DNA from: Puffinus mauretanicus
Taxonomy: Eukaryota > Chordata > Aves > Procellariiformes > Procellariidae
Reading direction: 5' to 3'
Assembly (NCBI GenBank): GCA_023333565.1
Contig: JAJKFH010002178.1
Coordinates: 558,001 to 622,000, forward strand
DNA: 64,000 nucleotides
Shown: positions 13,004-26,100 of the stretch, piece by piece
How positions within the stretch are numbered: the stretch's first letter is position 1
How the letters are laid out: each line of letters starts with the position of its first letter
Translations under genes and position numbers: made by a program
The notes under the pieces: generated by a model
What the model was told of the DNA's origin: nothing
Databases searched by the model: none
The model's input: only the letters and a program-made list of their open reading frames with translations

Positions 13004-13705
13004 GGCTTGGGCAAGAGTGGCTGGACAGCTGCTTGGCGGAAAAGGACCTGGGGGTGCTGGTTGACAGCCAGTTGAACATGAGCCAGCAGTGTGCCCAGGT
13101 GGCTAAGAAGGCCGAGAGCATCCTGGCTTGTATCAGAAATAGTGTGACCAGCAGGAGTAGGGAAGTGATTGTCCCTTTGTATTCAGCACTGGTGAGACCA
13201 CACATTGAATACTGCATTCAGTTTTGAGCCCATCAATACAAGAAAGATATTGAGGTGCTGGAACGTGTCTAAAGAAGGGCAACGAAGCTGTGAAGGGTCT
13301 AGAGGTGGCTGAGGGAACTGGGGTTGTTTAGCCGAGACAAAAGAAGACTCAGGGAAGACCTTATCACCCTCTACAACTTCTTGAAAAGCAGTTGTAGCAA
13401 GGTGGGTATCAGTCTCTTTTCCCAAGTAACAAGTGATAGGATGAGAGGAAATGGCCTCAAGTTGCACCAGGGGAGATTTAGATTGGATGTTAGGAAAAAA
13501 TTCTTCACCGAAAGTGAAGAAATCGTTGGAAGAAGGTGCCCAGGGAAGCGGTTGAGTCACCATCCCTGGAGGTGTTTAAAAGATGTGTAGACGTGGCACT
13601 TAGGGACATGGTTTAGTGGTGGACTTGGGAGTGTTAGGTTAACAGTTGGACTCAATGATCTTAAAGGTCTTTTCCAACCTAAATGATTCTATGATTCTAT
13701 GATTT
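13004..13705 (+). mobile_element. CR1 LINE, 5'-truncated (ORF2 C-terminus and 3' end)
   Basis: This is a chicken-repeat-1 non-LTR retrotransposon fragment. Frame 1 encodes the C-terminal end of ORF2 (reverse transcriptase protein), including the characteristic [12 protein letters not shown] at 13042-13077 and [20 protein letters not shown] at about 13159-13218. Two in-frame stops break it: TGA at 13225-13227, where the family has a Trp codon, and TAA at 13270-13272. A one-base deletion near 13515-13535 shifts the distal frame relative to the copy at 31321. The 3' end carries GGTCTTTTCCAACCT and the tail ATTCTATGATTCTATG typical of CR1. It is 5'-truncated, as most CR1 copies are, and cannot encode a working protein. 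Confidence 0.95.
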
Positions 13706-16253
13706 CAAAAGTTCTAATTCTGGAAACTTTTTAAATTTTTAATTGAATTTTATATTTAGAAAGTATGCTGTTCTTATAGTACAGTGTTGACAGAGAAACA
13801 AAGGATGTAAGAGAACTTGGAGACGATGTTGAATAGTGCTGGTATGTCTTTCATATTAATTAGGCTTCATGTGGTGGGCTAGTTATGAATTTTGGCTAAT
13901 AAGCGGTTTTGATGGATTTGTATGAAGAGCTGTCCAATCATTGATTCCCAGCTCTAATCTAAATGTAGACCTTAAATGATACATCTAACAAATCTTGAAT
14001 TTCAAGATCAGGAGGAATCAGAGGATTTCCTTTAATTTAATGATCTCTGGGGAATTCAAGGAAAGGCAGAATTCTGCAAACACATTTTAGATGAGTCCTG
14101 CTAACTTCTGTCCCTGAAGAAATTCAGTTGGCCAGTACACTTCATACCTTCAAAGATTTTCATAACAATTATTCAGCTAATGATTAGAACACTTCTGATT
14201 AAGTAATTCTTTGAAATAAAAAATGTTTCAACATATGTAGTTCTGATTAACTAATACGAATAATTTTTTTTGTGTGTGTACAGCTTTTTAGCATGTATAA
14301 TGTAATATCAGTCAAAGTTTTCATTTCAGTATCCCAGTGATGAATAAAATAATTAAATAATCTGACAGGTATAGCTTGCAAGTATATTCTTCTTTTCAAT
14401 CTCTGTGAAAAAATTAACAGAAACATATAATTTCTTTGTTCTTCAGACCACTTTTAATGAATTTATGGAATTGAATATATTGTGTACAATGTAATAATGG
14501 AACCTTGTCAGTTAGTACTTTCAAGTGGTGACATAACTGTTCTGGCAAATTATCTGTGAACAAGAAATTATCCACTTACTGCAAATAAGGTTTCTGATTA
14601 TCTACAAAAATAGATTAGATGGTCATACTTGAAATTATTTTCTTATGAGCTAAAGATTGCATTTAGAACTATTTTTCAATTCAAAATGAAGTATAATTTG
14701 GCAATTTTAATAACACTAACAAAAGTTGTGTCTGGGTTTTGATCACTGGACAAATTATACACAGCTCCATTCAGGTCTGGAGTGATGAAAATGAAGAAAT
14801 GTTGCTTGCTTCTGATGATCACAAGTTGTTATTTATACTTTTAAAAAAGGGGAGGAGAGGGAACATGGCACAATAAGACCTCTTGGGAAATCATGCAAGC
14901 ATCTTAGATGAAGACACAATGAGCCTACGTCATTTTGTCTGTATGGGCCCAAATTGTTCCTCATTATGGAATTTAACTATCACTTTAGAGTCAAGCTTAT
15001 TCCATCTTTCTCAAATGCCTGTTACTTTTTTATCATGTATTTACACTTAAAATAGCCCATAGTTATTTTCACATGATTTCAGATTATAGTAATGTGAAAT
15101 CCAAATTACATCCTTCATCCTTAAAATCCTAGCGCATCTCAGAGGCTTTACTAACCTGGAGAACACATTATGTTTACTTTTTAATTGCTCAGCTTCTTTC
15201 AAAGAATACAGCCTTCTGTGCTATTGTTCATTGTTTGGAAAGAGATCACAAAATTCTGAAATATACTAATTATTCAGAATTATTCATTAATTTCCTCAGT
15301 GAAATAGCTTTGGTCTGTAGATCATTGAAATTGCAAATATTATAAGAATGTAAAATTGGAAATAGAATTTGTATACAAGGCAGGCAACTATAACAAAATT
15401 AACATCCCAGCAACTGTGAATTTCAAATGTTATATGCAATACATTATAATATTCATTATTTATAATGTGTTGTTTATGTAAATCACCTACTGAGATACCA
15501 GCAACACTACACCATACTTTATAGACTTTATCAATATAACATAAAAATTTAATACATACATTTTCAGTCAACTATTAAATTCAGAAATATTTGGAAAATA
15601 TTTGATCATATGATCCAAAACAGTCTGAGAAATTAAAATGTTGCAGGACTTAGTCCTTCAGCTTCTAACTGCACAACCCCAACACTTCCTTGACCTTAAA
15701 CGAAAGCAGTTAGATTTTTAAGCCAAATTAAATGTTGGATCTCTATTGCAACATTATTAAATTCTATAATTCAATTCATATTGATAGTCCTAGAAACATT
15801 TATTCTAGTACTTTTAATCTCTAAATCCATTTGACAATATTTTTTAAAGAAACAATGGAATTAAAGGTTCCAGAGAGTTAATGATAAAATTAAGTATGGT
15901 ATATTAAAAGATAGAGGAAGGAAGAAAATTCCTAACTCAAGGATGAGTGAAATGCACTATTGTAGAAAAGTATTGAGATTTTTCTTATTCATTCCTTTCC
16001 AAGGTGATTTATATGTCCTCAGTTTCATTACTAAAGTACATTCCAATCTAAAACCTGTTGAGGTACAGATTTCTATTTTGGCTGGCTACTGTTCACCCCT
16101 CAGTAAGCAGGTGTCTTTTCCTAGTGTGTGTCTTGTTTTTGCAATTACATTGTTAAAAGAAAATGTGTTGCACAAGAAAAGTTTCCAGCTGTAACTGATT
16201 AAGACATGAAGTTCATAATTGATTTTCAATCTGTGTAATGAACCAAGTTGTTC

Positions 16254-16316
16254 ATTCTAATATGTATATATTAGAATATACATATATATATACATTCTAA
16301 TGTATATATTATTAGA
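16254..16316. repeat. Palindromic AT-rich tract
   Basis: ATTCTAATAT (16254-16263) and ATATTAGAAT (16268-16277) form a perfect palindrome around four bases. It is followed by alternating TATA sequence and another ATTCTAAT word at about 16293-16301. This is a likely cruciform-prone microsatellite rather than a gene feature. Confidence 0.75.
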
Positions 16317-18215
16317 GATGATAATTTCTTGTCTCACTGAATATCAAGATTAATGTCTCCTAAGAGAAATCTCGACCTTAGCTTCACCTCAGTTAATATT
16401 TACCTTTGAGGTCAATAAATCTTAATGTTTTTCTCTGAAGGAGTCAATATGCACTTATTGTGAGCATGATGAAGACTTAAAAATGTATACATAAATTTGT
16501 ATTAAAACACATTGGCAAAGACACAAAAAATATGAAAAATATCTTGTTCACATTAGTTTTAATTATAATCCAACATTTCTACCTTGTAACAAGAGCTGAT
16601 TGCATGTTACTTTTTAGGACTTTCATGTACTTTTTAGTTACTGAATCATTCACAAACACATTCCGGGTTTTTTTACATATATATGTTTAATGTTCAAAAT
16701 CATTTGAATCCATACTAAACAATGACTAGGTGTTTAAAAATTCAACATAAAATGTGTTTATTGCATAGAGTTACCTAAGCAGGAAACAAAGCTTATTTTT
16801 TCTTCTCTGACAGGATCAAATCACGCCATCTACAGACAGAGATAACCAAGAAGTGTAACTCTAACACCAACAAGCCTTGTTCCTTTGCAGGATAACCTTG
16901 CCAGCATCTACTTCTCTTACACTCAAGCAGCCATATGTCTTCTCAGAATCTTCCTGCCCTCTGATTTTTGTCAATCCTTTCACAACACAAAACCAGGATA
17001 AATCTGTTCTTCTTCTTTTGGGTAATGGGTGGATCACAAATTCAAAAGCAGATCACAGGGTGTTTACTCACAGTCAATGTTTGTCTCATTATTTTCTTCA
17101 TTCACCATTGTGAGAAAATTCAAAGCTATTAGCTTTGCTAAGTATTTATCTGTTGATAAGCACTTGGTGTGGAAGGATTGCTTTTTAAGTCTTTAAGCAT
17201 CATGAATACAATACTGCATGCTTAAAAACCGTATCTGGGATATTTAATGGTGCCATTTAACATTTGAATGGACCATAACCAGGGCTAAAATTTACTTCTG
17301 TTTGACTTACAGGTTTGATTTTGCCAGGAGTGTGACCAGATCAATAAAGGGTGATTAAAATTAATGAAGCTTTAAAAACCTTGAAAGCCTCAGCTAAAGA
17401 GAGAATGTTTAAACCTGGTGAGTTTTCAAGTCTAAAGAAAGCTTAATGAAATTCTCACCAAACTCCTTCTCATCCTAGCACACACAAACATTTAAAACAG
17501 CTGAGCTCCATTCCCATCCTACTTTTTCTGTACTGCAGACATAGCAATCTTTTTCCCTGGCAAGTTTCACTCTAAAGTGAAACAAGCAAATCCCTGGAAT
17601 GAAATATTGGCAGCTTTCAGGCTGGAGTTTCACCCTGGCAAGTCGGCATGTGGGCCAAACAGCAAGGAATTTGTGAGCTCTTCTTCCATACCCGATTTGA
17701 AGGGGTGCAAGACTGGTGAGCAAGAGTCTTGCATGGAAGTGAACGAAAACTTCACGGGCTGGAGTCTAAAAGCAAATTTGAGAGCCATGTGGCATGTTCA
17801 TGCTAAGAAGAGTTTGGCACACTGACAATTATTTTCACTCTACACATACTGTATGCAGCAAAATAACCATATATGTAAGAAGGACGCATTGTGTTCTTCC
17901 TTGTTGACTGTGACTAACTTTGAATTAATGAAATCCAGCATCATTTCAACTTTTTTCTCAAAAAGAAAAGCACAGGTTCAGACATTAGGTTATAGGCTAC
18001 TTTGGAAGTGAAAAACATAAATATTGAAACAGTTCTGATAAAAACTAGATCTACAGTCCTGAACCTCAAACCGCAACTGAGAAGAAAGTAGGTTTGAACT
18101 TCATCTGACCATTATTGCTGCAGCATCCAGAAAATATTTCCCAGATCTGAAGACTTATGTGTAATCCTTTAAAAATCTGGATCTGATTCCAATTTTGGAT
18201 GTTGTGACTCATGCC

Positions 18216-18233
18216 CTAATTAATCTAATTAAT
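18216..18233. promoter_or_regulatory. Tandem TAATTA homeodomain-type motif
   Basis: The 9-mer CTAATTAAT occurs twice head to tail with no spacer. TAATTA is the core bound by many homeodomain proteins. Whether it is a real binding site is unknown, since such words are common in AT-rich DNA. Confidence 0.25.
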
Positions 18234-20361
18234 ATGAAAGTTAAGACAAAAGCTAAAACAAATAATCTCCCACCAACAAATATAATTGAATAAAGAGGCC
18301 TGGCACTGTCTCCTCTTGCTTCTTTTATAAATGCATGCTGTGACTCTTACACAGTGGTCTGAAAGAAGTGATGTCTGCTTAAAGCCCTAGGTAAAGACAC
18401 TCTTTTCAGAGGGAGGTAGCGTGTCTTGGTATTCCTCATAGTCCTTAGTATTTGCTTTTAAATCACTTTTTTACACAGAAGTTTTTGGATCAGCTTTCGG
18501 AAACACCTGAGTGTCCCAGGATACTGCTCAGAAAGCCTTTACCACTAATACAAGGTTGAGGATCAATCTGGGAACCAGAGTCTGAGGTATTGCAACTGTT
18601 TACTTGTAAAGACCTATGCTGTTTATTGGCACTAAACTAATTCCTAATTAAAAAGCAAACGGCTATTAAAATTATACAACAACTTGCAAATGTCTATGCT
18701 ATCTTTTTGGGGATTCACTGCAATTTGTGTTAGATTTGCTGGAAGTATTTAAGCATATCTGTTTTAGAATAGATCATTAAGATAATATTTTGTCAGCAAT
18801 GGTGAATTTGCCATTGATTATGAACTCACTCTTCCTTGAGATGAAATTTAAAGGAGGTTCATCCCAAAAGTTGAAGAGCTTAGGGAACACAAAGCTCAGC
18901 TGAATGACCTTGCATACGTTCATTACTAAGAACTTTTCATTGCCTGCAGAAATTTAACATTTTTACATTCAAATCTTTTTCAGCTTAGGGAGAAGTGTTA
19001 TGGTGCTATATTTGCACATGAGAAATCTCTGGTCCATGTTCTGAATTAATGTATTTGAAGGCATTGAAATCTGTTGCACTGCATTATATGGGGGTCTGTA
19101 ACTCAAAATCACACTTTGAAACTGAAGGGTAGAAATTGAGATAATAAATGTCTCTCTCAATTTTCCATTAAAAAAAAAAAATTCAAAGGTTCTGAACACA
19201 ATTTGCACCAGCTGATTTAAAGAATGAATCATAATAATGACTTTATAGAGAAGTTCTTAATTTATATCTCACTAATTGCAAACATATTAGACTTTTAGGA
19301 TAAAATTTCTGTTCTGGGAATTTTATAGATCGTGATGATATGCATGATTATAAAGGTAGAAAGTAAATATTCACAAACCATACTGTTTTTTCCTGCATAG
19401 TTCTTTAAGATGAACATTTCATATTTACTTCAATTTGTAAGAATTTACTTTGGGTGTTTGTTTATAACAATGCCAATTATCCTGACATGCATTTGGTGTA
19501 AAGGATATAGAGGTTTCAGGGTACCAGGAAAAAAAAACATCCAAATTATGTTGAAAATACCTCTCTCAACATTTTGCTGAGCAGACTGAAAGATGCTGCA
19601 CCAGGCAAACCACGCAGTTGTTTTTGACTGAGAGGCTCATGCATATCTACAGACATAAGGAATTCTGCTGTCCGAGACTTGATGATTTGGGACAAGGGGT
19701 ATCTCCTCCTGTGTGACAGACCAAAAGTCGAGGGCTGCTGTCCATACACAGCAGAACTCCCACTGCACTAATCTGGTTTAATAACTTCAGAGGACGCTTT
19801 GTCAGCAGCTGTGAGGCAGGTATTATTGCTGTCTCGTGACGATATATGCACCGGCTAGTTACCTTCAGTTCAGTTTTGACCCTATCATTCATTTTTATGA
19901 AACTCCAGGTACTATAGTGTTTGCTTCTGTGACTCAATGTACTTCTTGCTCTGTCAGAATTTCCATTGTAAAGTATTTCTTTCTGGGTTTTTATATGTCT
20001 GTTCTAAAATTGTTCCTTTGGACTGAAACTTGGTATTTCAGACTAAAGTTTTTCCTGGTCTAAAAAAGGGAAGTGGAATTCAAAGAACACTCTTATAAAA
20101 CTAAACTGAAACAGATATTTTAAATTTTTTTTTAATTGAACTTGTTCTCAACTTCTGTAATTACAGAATTAAAATAAAGATATTTCTTGAAACTCTATTA
20201 TTTATCAGTTGATAAGCTTGGTGATAAAATGTTCATCAGAAGCATTGTTTTTCTAAAAAAAAGCCCACAGCAATAAAACCATTTTCTGTTATCTATGCTC
20301 TTCAAAAATAAAGAGATTATATCATGAAATTAACATATCAGAAACAGGGCAAATATCACCA

Positions 20362-20452
20362 GTGGAGACAGGATATTGAACTAGATAGACTAGGTGGACT
20401 AAATTGGACTAGATTGAAATATTCCTGTTTAATAAGGCTATTCTTATGTTTA
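20362..20452 (+). repeat. Probable very old CR1-like 3' tail
   Basis: GACAGGATATTGAACTAGAT followed by GGACTAGATTG and, further on, GGCTATTCTTATGTTT resembles the 3' end of old reptile and turtle CR1-type elements. That end typically reads GGACTAGATGGACC and finishes CTTATGTT. The middle is diverged and seems partly duplicated. Identification is from memory of the family ending only. Confidence 0.4.
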
Positions 20453-23066
20453 CATTCACCACAAGGAAATGTGTATGCGTGTTTAAGCGATTAAAGTCAC
20501 CATCTCAGAAGGCTAGGAAGGCATGTAGATAGAAAGGATTTTAAAATTGTGTCACATGTAATAATACTAATAATAAGGATTAAAAAAAACCATGTAAAAT
20601 CTTGATATGGCATAAGATTTCTCCTAGTGACCATTCATGAAACACTATTAGAACAATACATGCAACAATTAAAGAAAGGATATTTCCTTCCTTTGAAAGA
20701 TCATAGATCAGACATTGTTGGAGAAAGACATGAAATTGATCGCATCAATTGAAATACAGCATAGGTATTTCTCCCTAAGTCCATTTTCCTAACAGCAGTA
20801 ATAAAACAAATGTTAGCAGTTGTCAATGAGGAAGGGCATCCATTCTTCAGTGATTGATCACTGACCATGGTCTTTGAGGGGATATTTGTGCAAAGCCCAC
20901 TCTTCATGTGTCTTTTCTACAACGGCCATTTATTTTTCAGTTGGCAAAATAAAATTTTTAATGAAAAATTATTCTCATTTGGACTATATTTCAAGTCAGC
21001 ATTTGTTTCTTTTCTTCCTTCAGAAGTTAAATGTTTACCCTTGCATTAAAAATATTGTGGAGATTCATTCAAAAGCACTGTCAATATTCCATTGAGAAGG
21101 TGCACTAATGAATAGCAAAACAGTGACAGAAAAGTGTAAACAGTAGGTAGTATATAGATCAGGGTGAAACATTACCTATGTCCTCCAGAACTGAGGCACA
21201 GCAGGATGCTCTCTCTGATGTTGTCTCAGAGCATCCTTTTGTGCCTAACTGCTGCAGGGACATATTCCTCATCTTTATGGTGTCATGTCTCACTCTTCTT
21301 TTAATATCATCTCGTGGAAGAATACAGAACAGGGCAGTGCGAGGGAACTGCTATAATCTGTCCAACTTGAGTGCTTGAAAAACAAAACTTGAACAAACAG
21401 AAAGATAGGAGTGTTAGAGGGCAGACATAAAAACAGATAATATGTAATGTAATGATTTAAACATGAATGGGTTAAAAGAACTGGTATGTATAAGCTGTTA
21501 TTGCAGATGCAGCACAAATTTATGCTTTATACCCTGATGTGAAAACAATCAGAAAATGAACTGCAAAGCAAGATTGTTTTTTAGGTTCAATTAAAACAGG
21601 GATATATGTGTCTGTATGCATTTTTCTCAATTACTTGTTCTTTTCTCTTTGGGCAATTCTAGCTGCAGTGCACTTAGGGAAAAAGACATAGAGTATTAAA
21701 TTCAGGTAAATGTCATTCTCTCCAGTATAGGAAGAACAGTTCCTGAATACCAATATGGAAGGGAATTAATATGACTTTTCCTATTTACAATCATATTCTG
21801 CATTTATTGTCAACATGTCAATTGCCTGGATTCTCTGCCAGAATGCAGGTTTTGAAAAAAGTCTTCATTTCCTAATAACATTAAAATCATAAACAGCAGA
21901 AATAAAGACTTAAAACTTCAAGTCCTGAATGGGCCAAGGGAGAGAAAGCACTAGCAAAGGAGAATGAAGCATCTTGCATTTGGTGTCATAAAACTATTAA
22001 AAATGTAAGAAAATTGCAGTCATATTACGTGGAAAGTTAATATAATGCTTTTAGGAATGGGCATGTTATCTCCAGTAACAGGTCTTCTAACTCTTTTGTA
22101 ACTGAAATACACTTTGAAATCTACAGACTGACACTAATGAAAGGGGGAGAAAGAAGACAATTCATAGTCAAATACTTTTCTCCAAACTGCAGCAAACTGG
22201 GACCTCAACTGTTGTGTGTGAGTATTTAGAGTTAAGGGTAACCATGCTAGTATATTACCACAGTTCATGTTTGTGTAAGTCACACCCAGGGCATGCAAAC
22301 AACAGTCCACTCACCCTCACAGCCACTGCGCTCGTTTACCTTCACCACTGAAATGCCAGTGGTACAGCAGGTGCTATGTTAGCCAAGCTGAAAAGTGTGC
22401 TGGTACTGCTCCGGCAGTTCTGGCTTCTCATCTTCTCACCCACTTTGCCTGCTCTGTCCCCAATCAGCTAGTTACAACATGGAGCAAATCAAATAATAGA
22501 TAGGTCATGATTAATGAGCGAGTATAGAAACGGTTGGATTTCTTTGACCTGTGTGAGTGGAGAAAGATTCCTGTACTGCTTGCTGTACAAATAACCTGCC
22601 TAGAAAGCAGAAAGTTGAGCTGCTTCTGACCACAAGCAGTATCATAAGACTGGTTGGACCATTTATTTGATTTATCATGGAAATTCTTCTGCTTCTCCCA
22701 CAAATACAGTGCTACTAAGAGCCTTTAGGACATCCATTTTTAATGTCAAACTCTCTGAAAATTGCAAGACTTCCCAGCTGTCTGATCCTGGAAGAAACAG
22801 CTCTATTTTCTGAAATTGTCTCTCTCTACTTGAAGGTATTTGATTTGGAAAAGATGACATCTGCCTTGTTACTGCCCAACTTTTGCACCATGACCTTCTC
22901 TTTCCTTTCAGATGTGTACCAAGGTACTGAGAAAGGCACGAAGATAAATCATTGTCTTTGATGTCAGAATTCCACCTAGCAATTACCTAATCTGAACTAA
23001 GTCCCTGTGACCTGGGCTCTGGCATTTAAAATGCCAAAAATCACAACACAAGCCATCAAAAGTGAT
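20453..23066. other. Non-coding sequence, no gene or repeat recognised
   Basis: Only short ORFs under 80 codons are present, in AT-rich sequence. Nothing in this stretch resembles an exon with paired splice sites, a known repeat or an RNA gene. Confidence 0.65.
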
Positions 23067-23184
23067 AACTTTAAGAACTGCTCAAATGACCCTCACTGTT
23101 ATCTACAATGAATGCCATTTTATACAACTTTAAGAACTACTCAGATGACCCTCACTGTTATCTACAACGAATGCCATGGGTATA
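23067..23184. repeat. Two-unit tandem duplication, 59-bp period
   Basis: A 59-bp unit beginning AACTTTAAGAACT is present twice in direct tandem, at 23067-23125 and 23126-23184. The copies share long exact runs such as GACCCTCACTGTTATCTACA and differ at a handful of positions near the end. The high similarity suggests a fairly recent local duplication. Confidence 0.9.
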
Positions 23185-26100
23185 TAGCCTTACCTCTTGT
23201 CCCTCATTGTTCACTGTTCAGACCAAAATATCCTCTAGATTTCACTTTCATCCTGTATGCATGAGTAGGAATCATTTCTCCTAAACCTTACTGATGCCCA
23301 TAATAGCCCCAGGTTTGTAGACTCCAAATTAGGCTTTATAGAAAGTGGGAAACATTTGGCTGATAGAAGTGAATTTATGCACCACTCAGGATGGCAGTTT
23401 TCAAGCTGTGAAACTGTGCACAACCTCTTGAGGGCTTAGTCTGAAATTTCTTAATCCCTAGGCAATAAGAAGCACAATTAAAATCCAACCCAGATAATTT
23501 GGACTATATAGAGATTTATCTTTTTTTCTTTCTTTTAATGAAAGGTTGGCACTAGGAGTATATTGCAATAGAAATTGGCTTTTACTGGGCCCATTCCTGT
23601 CTGCTTAATTAGGAAAGCCAACAATATTTTTTTAAAAAAACTATGCTTAAAAAGATCATGGCTATACCTTTCAGCGAAGCTTAAGATTTACTGGAAATTT
23701 TGAAGCAATTAGTCATTTAATATTGTAATAGAATTTCAAATCAATAGTTGAAATGTCAGTAGAAGATAAAGAAAGTCATTTGGAAGAGAAACAGAAGTTG
23801 TCAGGTAAATGTCAATCTATGATACTGTAAACATTAACTCTGCCAAAAAAAGAATGCACTGATTACATTGGGTTTGACAGGTAGAAAGGACTGTTGAATA
23901 TACTCATTGTAAACGCTATTGTATTAGCATTTATTCAGGCAACACTGCTGCTTGAACTGAACCTGATGCCTCTACGTGTCCAGTCACACACGTATATGTT
24001 CCATATGTCACTGAAGAGCAAGTATCTCACACATAAGCATATCTTCCAATCAAGAAAATTGCCCATACGAGCTGAAATGAAAAGGTAGGTAAAATTGTTA
24101 TAGAAAGCAGTCCAATGACAGAGAAGTCAGGGTAATTTACTACATCCTTGTCATTTGGTGGGATTTACTGGCAATTTAATTATGAACACATACTATACAG
24201 ATAAAAGAGGTATTTTTTTCCTGGTCTTCACCCATGCGTAACAAACACTTTTTTTGCAAAACATTAAGTCAAACACAGGTTGTTGAGTGTTATTTAGGTG
24301 CTTGTTAAAGGTCAGAAGCAGTGAAAGAAAATGGCTTTTCCTGTCAACTGGTAACTATTAATAGTTGTTGTTCATCATACTTTTTACAGTTGTACAACTT
24401 CTTATCTGGTCTCCAAAATAAATATGCTGTGAACAGTCTGAGAACTTTCCATAGGACATTAGTTATATTTTCCTTTCGAAATCTGAACCTGAAAGAGTTT
24501 GTTATTATGCCAAACTATTGTTTGCTATCAGCTGATTTAGAAGCTGAGAACAAGCCTTTTTCCAGGTTGTTCTTCTTTTATAGATATCGACAATGTTACT
24601 ATATTACTCTAAACATTGTGAATTTTGGGTTTAATGAAAAATGTGCAGGTGCGCAATTAACAATAAATGGATAACTTGGGATAGAGGTCATTATTTTTGC
24701 TGCATCCTACATATAACTTAATTGTTATATCTCAGTTATGATATGCAGCAGCCATATTCCAGTCCTCTGTTAGGAGAACTATTTGGTAATCAACTGAACT
24801 TTTCCATATTTCTTTTTTGTATGTGACTTAGTCACGGTACTGTGATGCCCCTTATTATTGTGTCATCACAGCATCCCATACCACTATAATCTAACACGGG
24901 CAGTACCACTGCAGTGAAATAAGTGTGTGATAGAATGGGGAAGGCATTTTTATGTTCTGCTATGATATTAAAACAGAAACTAGCATATCATCGGGGTTGT
25001 GGAGATATGTGAAAGCATAGCGTTTCTACGACCAGTCTATAGTTCATGCAATACTGTCATGTCAGCTTTGGTGAAGGGGGGAAAAAAAGGTGTACTGTTC
25101 TCTGATGGGATGATCCCAGGCCGCCTGCTCACTCCCTGATTTTTCAGGACATGAGACTGTTCTACCACGCACGCAGCACGCCTGTGCAAATAGGATCCGC
25201 TGCTGAAATCCCAGTGCCTGCAACAAACTGTCTTTTCTGGGGACTTCTGTGGGAAATTCATAGCACTTACTCGTGTAAGTAGAGGCTACAGGGTCAAACT
25301 CATACACTGTAAGTTTTATTTGCAGCTGGTAAGCACAGTCTCAGGATGACTTATGAGAACCAAAATATAACCCTTGGTTGAATGATCAAGGAGTACTTTG
25401 AGATCTGATTTACTTAGGAAATACTGCACTTAACTACTTTTGGTAATTTAGATTGTTTGATGGATATCTCTACCCCCACACACATACAACTGCTTTTGGT
25501 TGTCTGATGATTTAAAAGAGAGGTCAAATGTTCACTCTTTCCTTGGAAGGAAACATGAATTGTTTATGCTTGAGAGGAAGAACTGGAGGTAATCTACACA
25601 TTCTCATTGCTCCGTTTGATTCATCGAAGAGAAGTGTTTTTGACTGGGGCAGCAGAAACACCCTGCTGAAGCATGGAAAAAAAAATCAATTATCTGGAGA
25701 GCAAATTCATGCAAAAGCAACATAAAAGGATGATCTGTTTGTGTGAGAGGAATCAATATTCACATGCAAATGAAGGCCCTGAAGTTTATGAAGCAGTCCC
25801 ATGCTTAAATGACTCACTCTGGAATAATCACGTGAAGGTTCAGTTCTAGTTTATTCTGCCACAGGGATTTTTGTAAGTGTTCTTTCCCCCTGCATTTTTT
25901 ATGACAAAAGGGTCTGAGGAAAATATGGCAAGTGGAAAAAGGGGAGCTCTGGGATCACTTATACATGTAAACATGTTTTGCCCCAGAACCAGGAGTCTTG
26001 TGCAATAAAACTCAAGGTTATGCTAAACATTTTGCACCTGCAATTTAAAAAATCTCTTTCATGTTCTGCTAATATGTATTAGTCTTAAGTCGGTAGAAGG

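Larger units (their letters stand above)
13706..20361. other. Non-coding AT-rich sequence, no gene seen
   Basis: Open frames are all below about 97 codons and look random. Simple structures inside include the palindromic AT tract at 16254-16316 and the tandem CTAATTAAT at 18216-18233, both listed separately. No transposon, RNA gene or CpG island was recognised. Confidence 0.65.

Noticed and set aside
13183..13563. 126-codon ORF on the - strand
   Set aside because: It is the antisense reading of the CR1 at 13004-13705.
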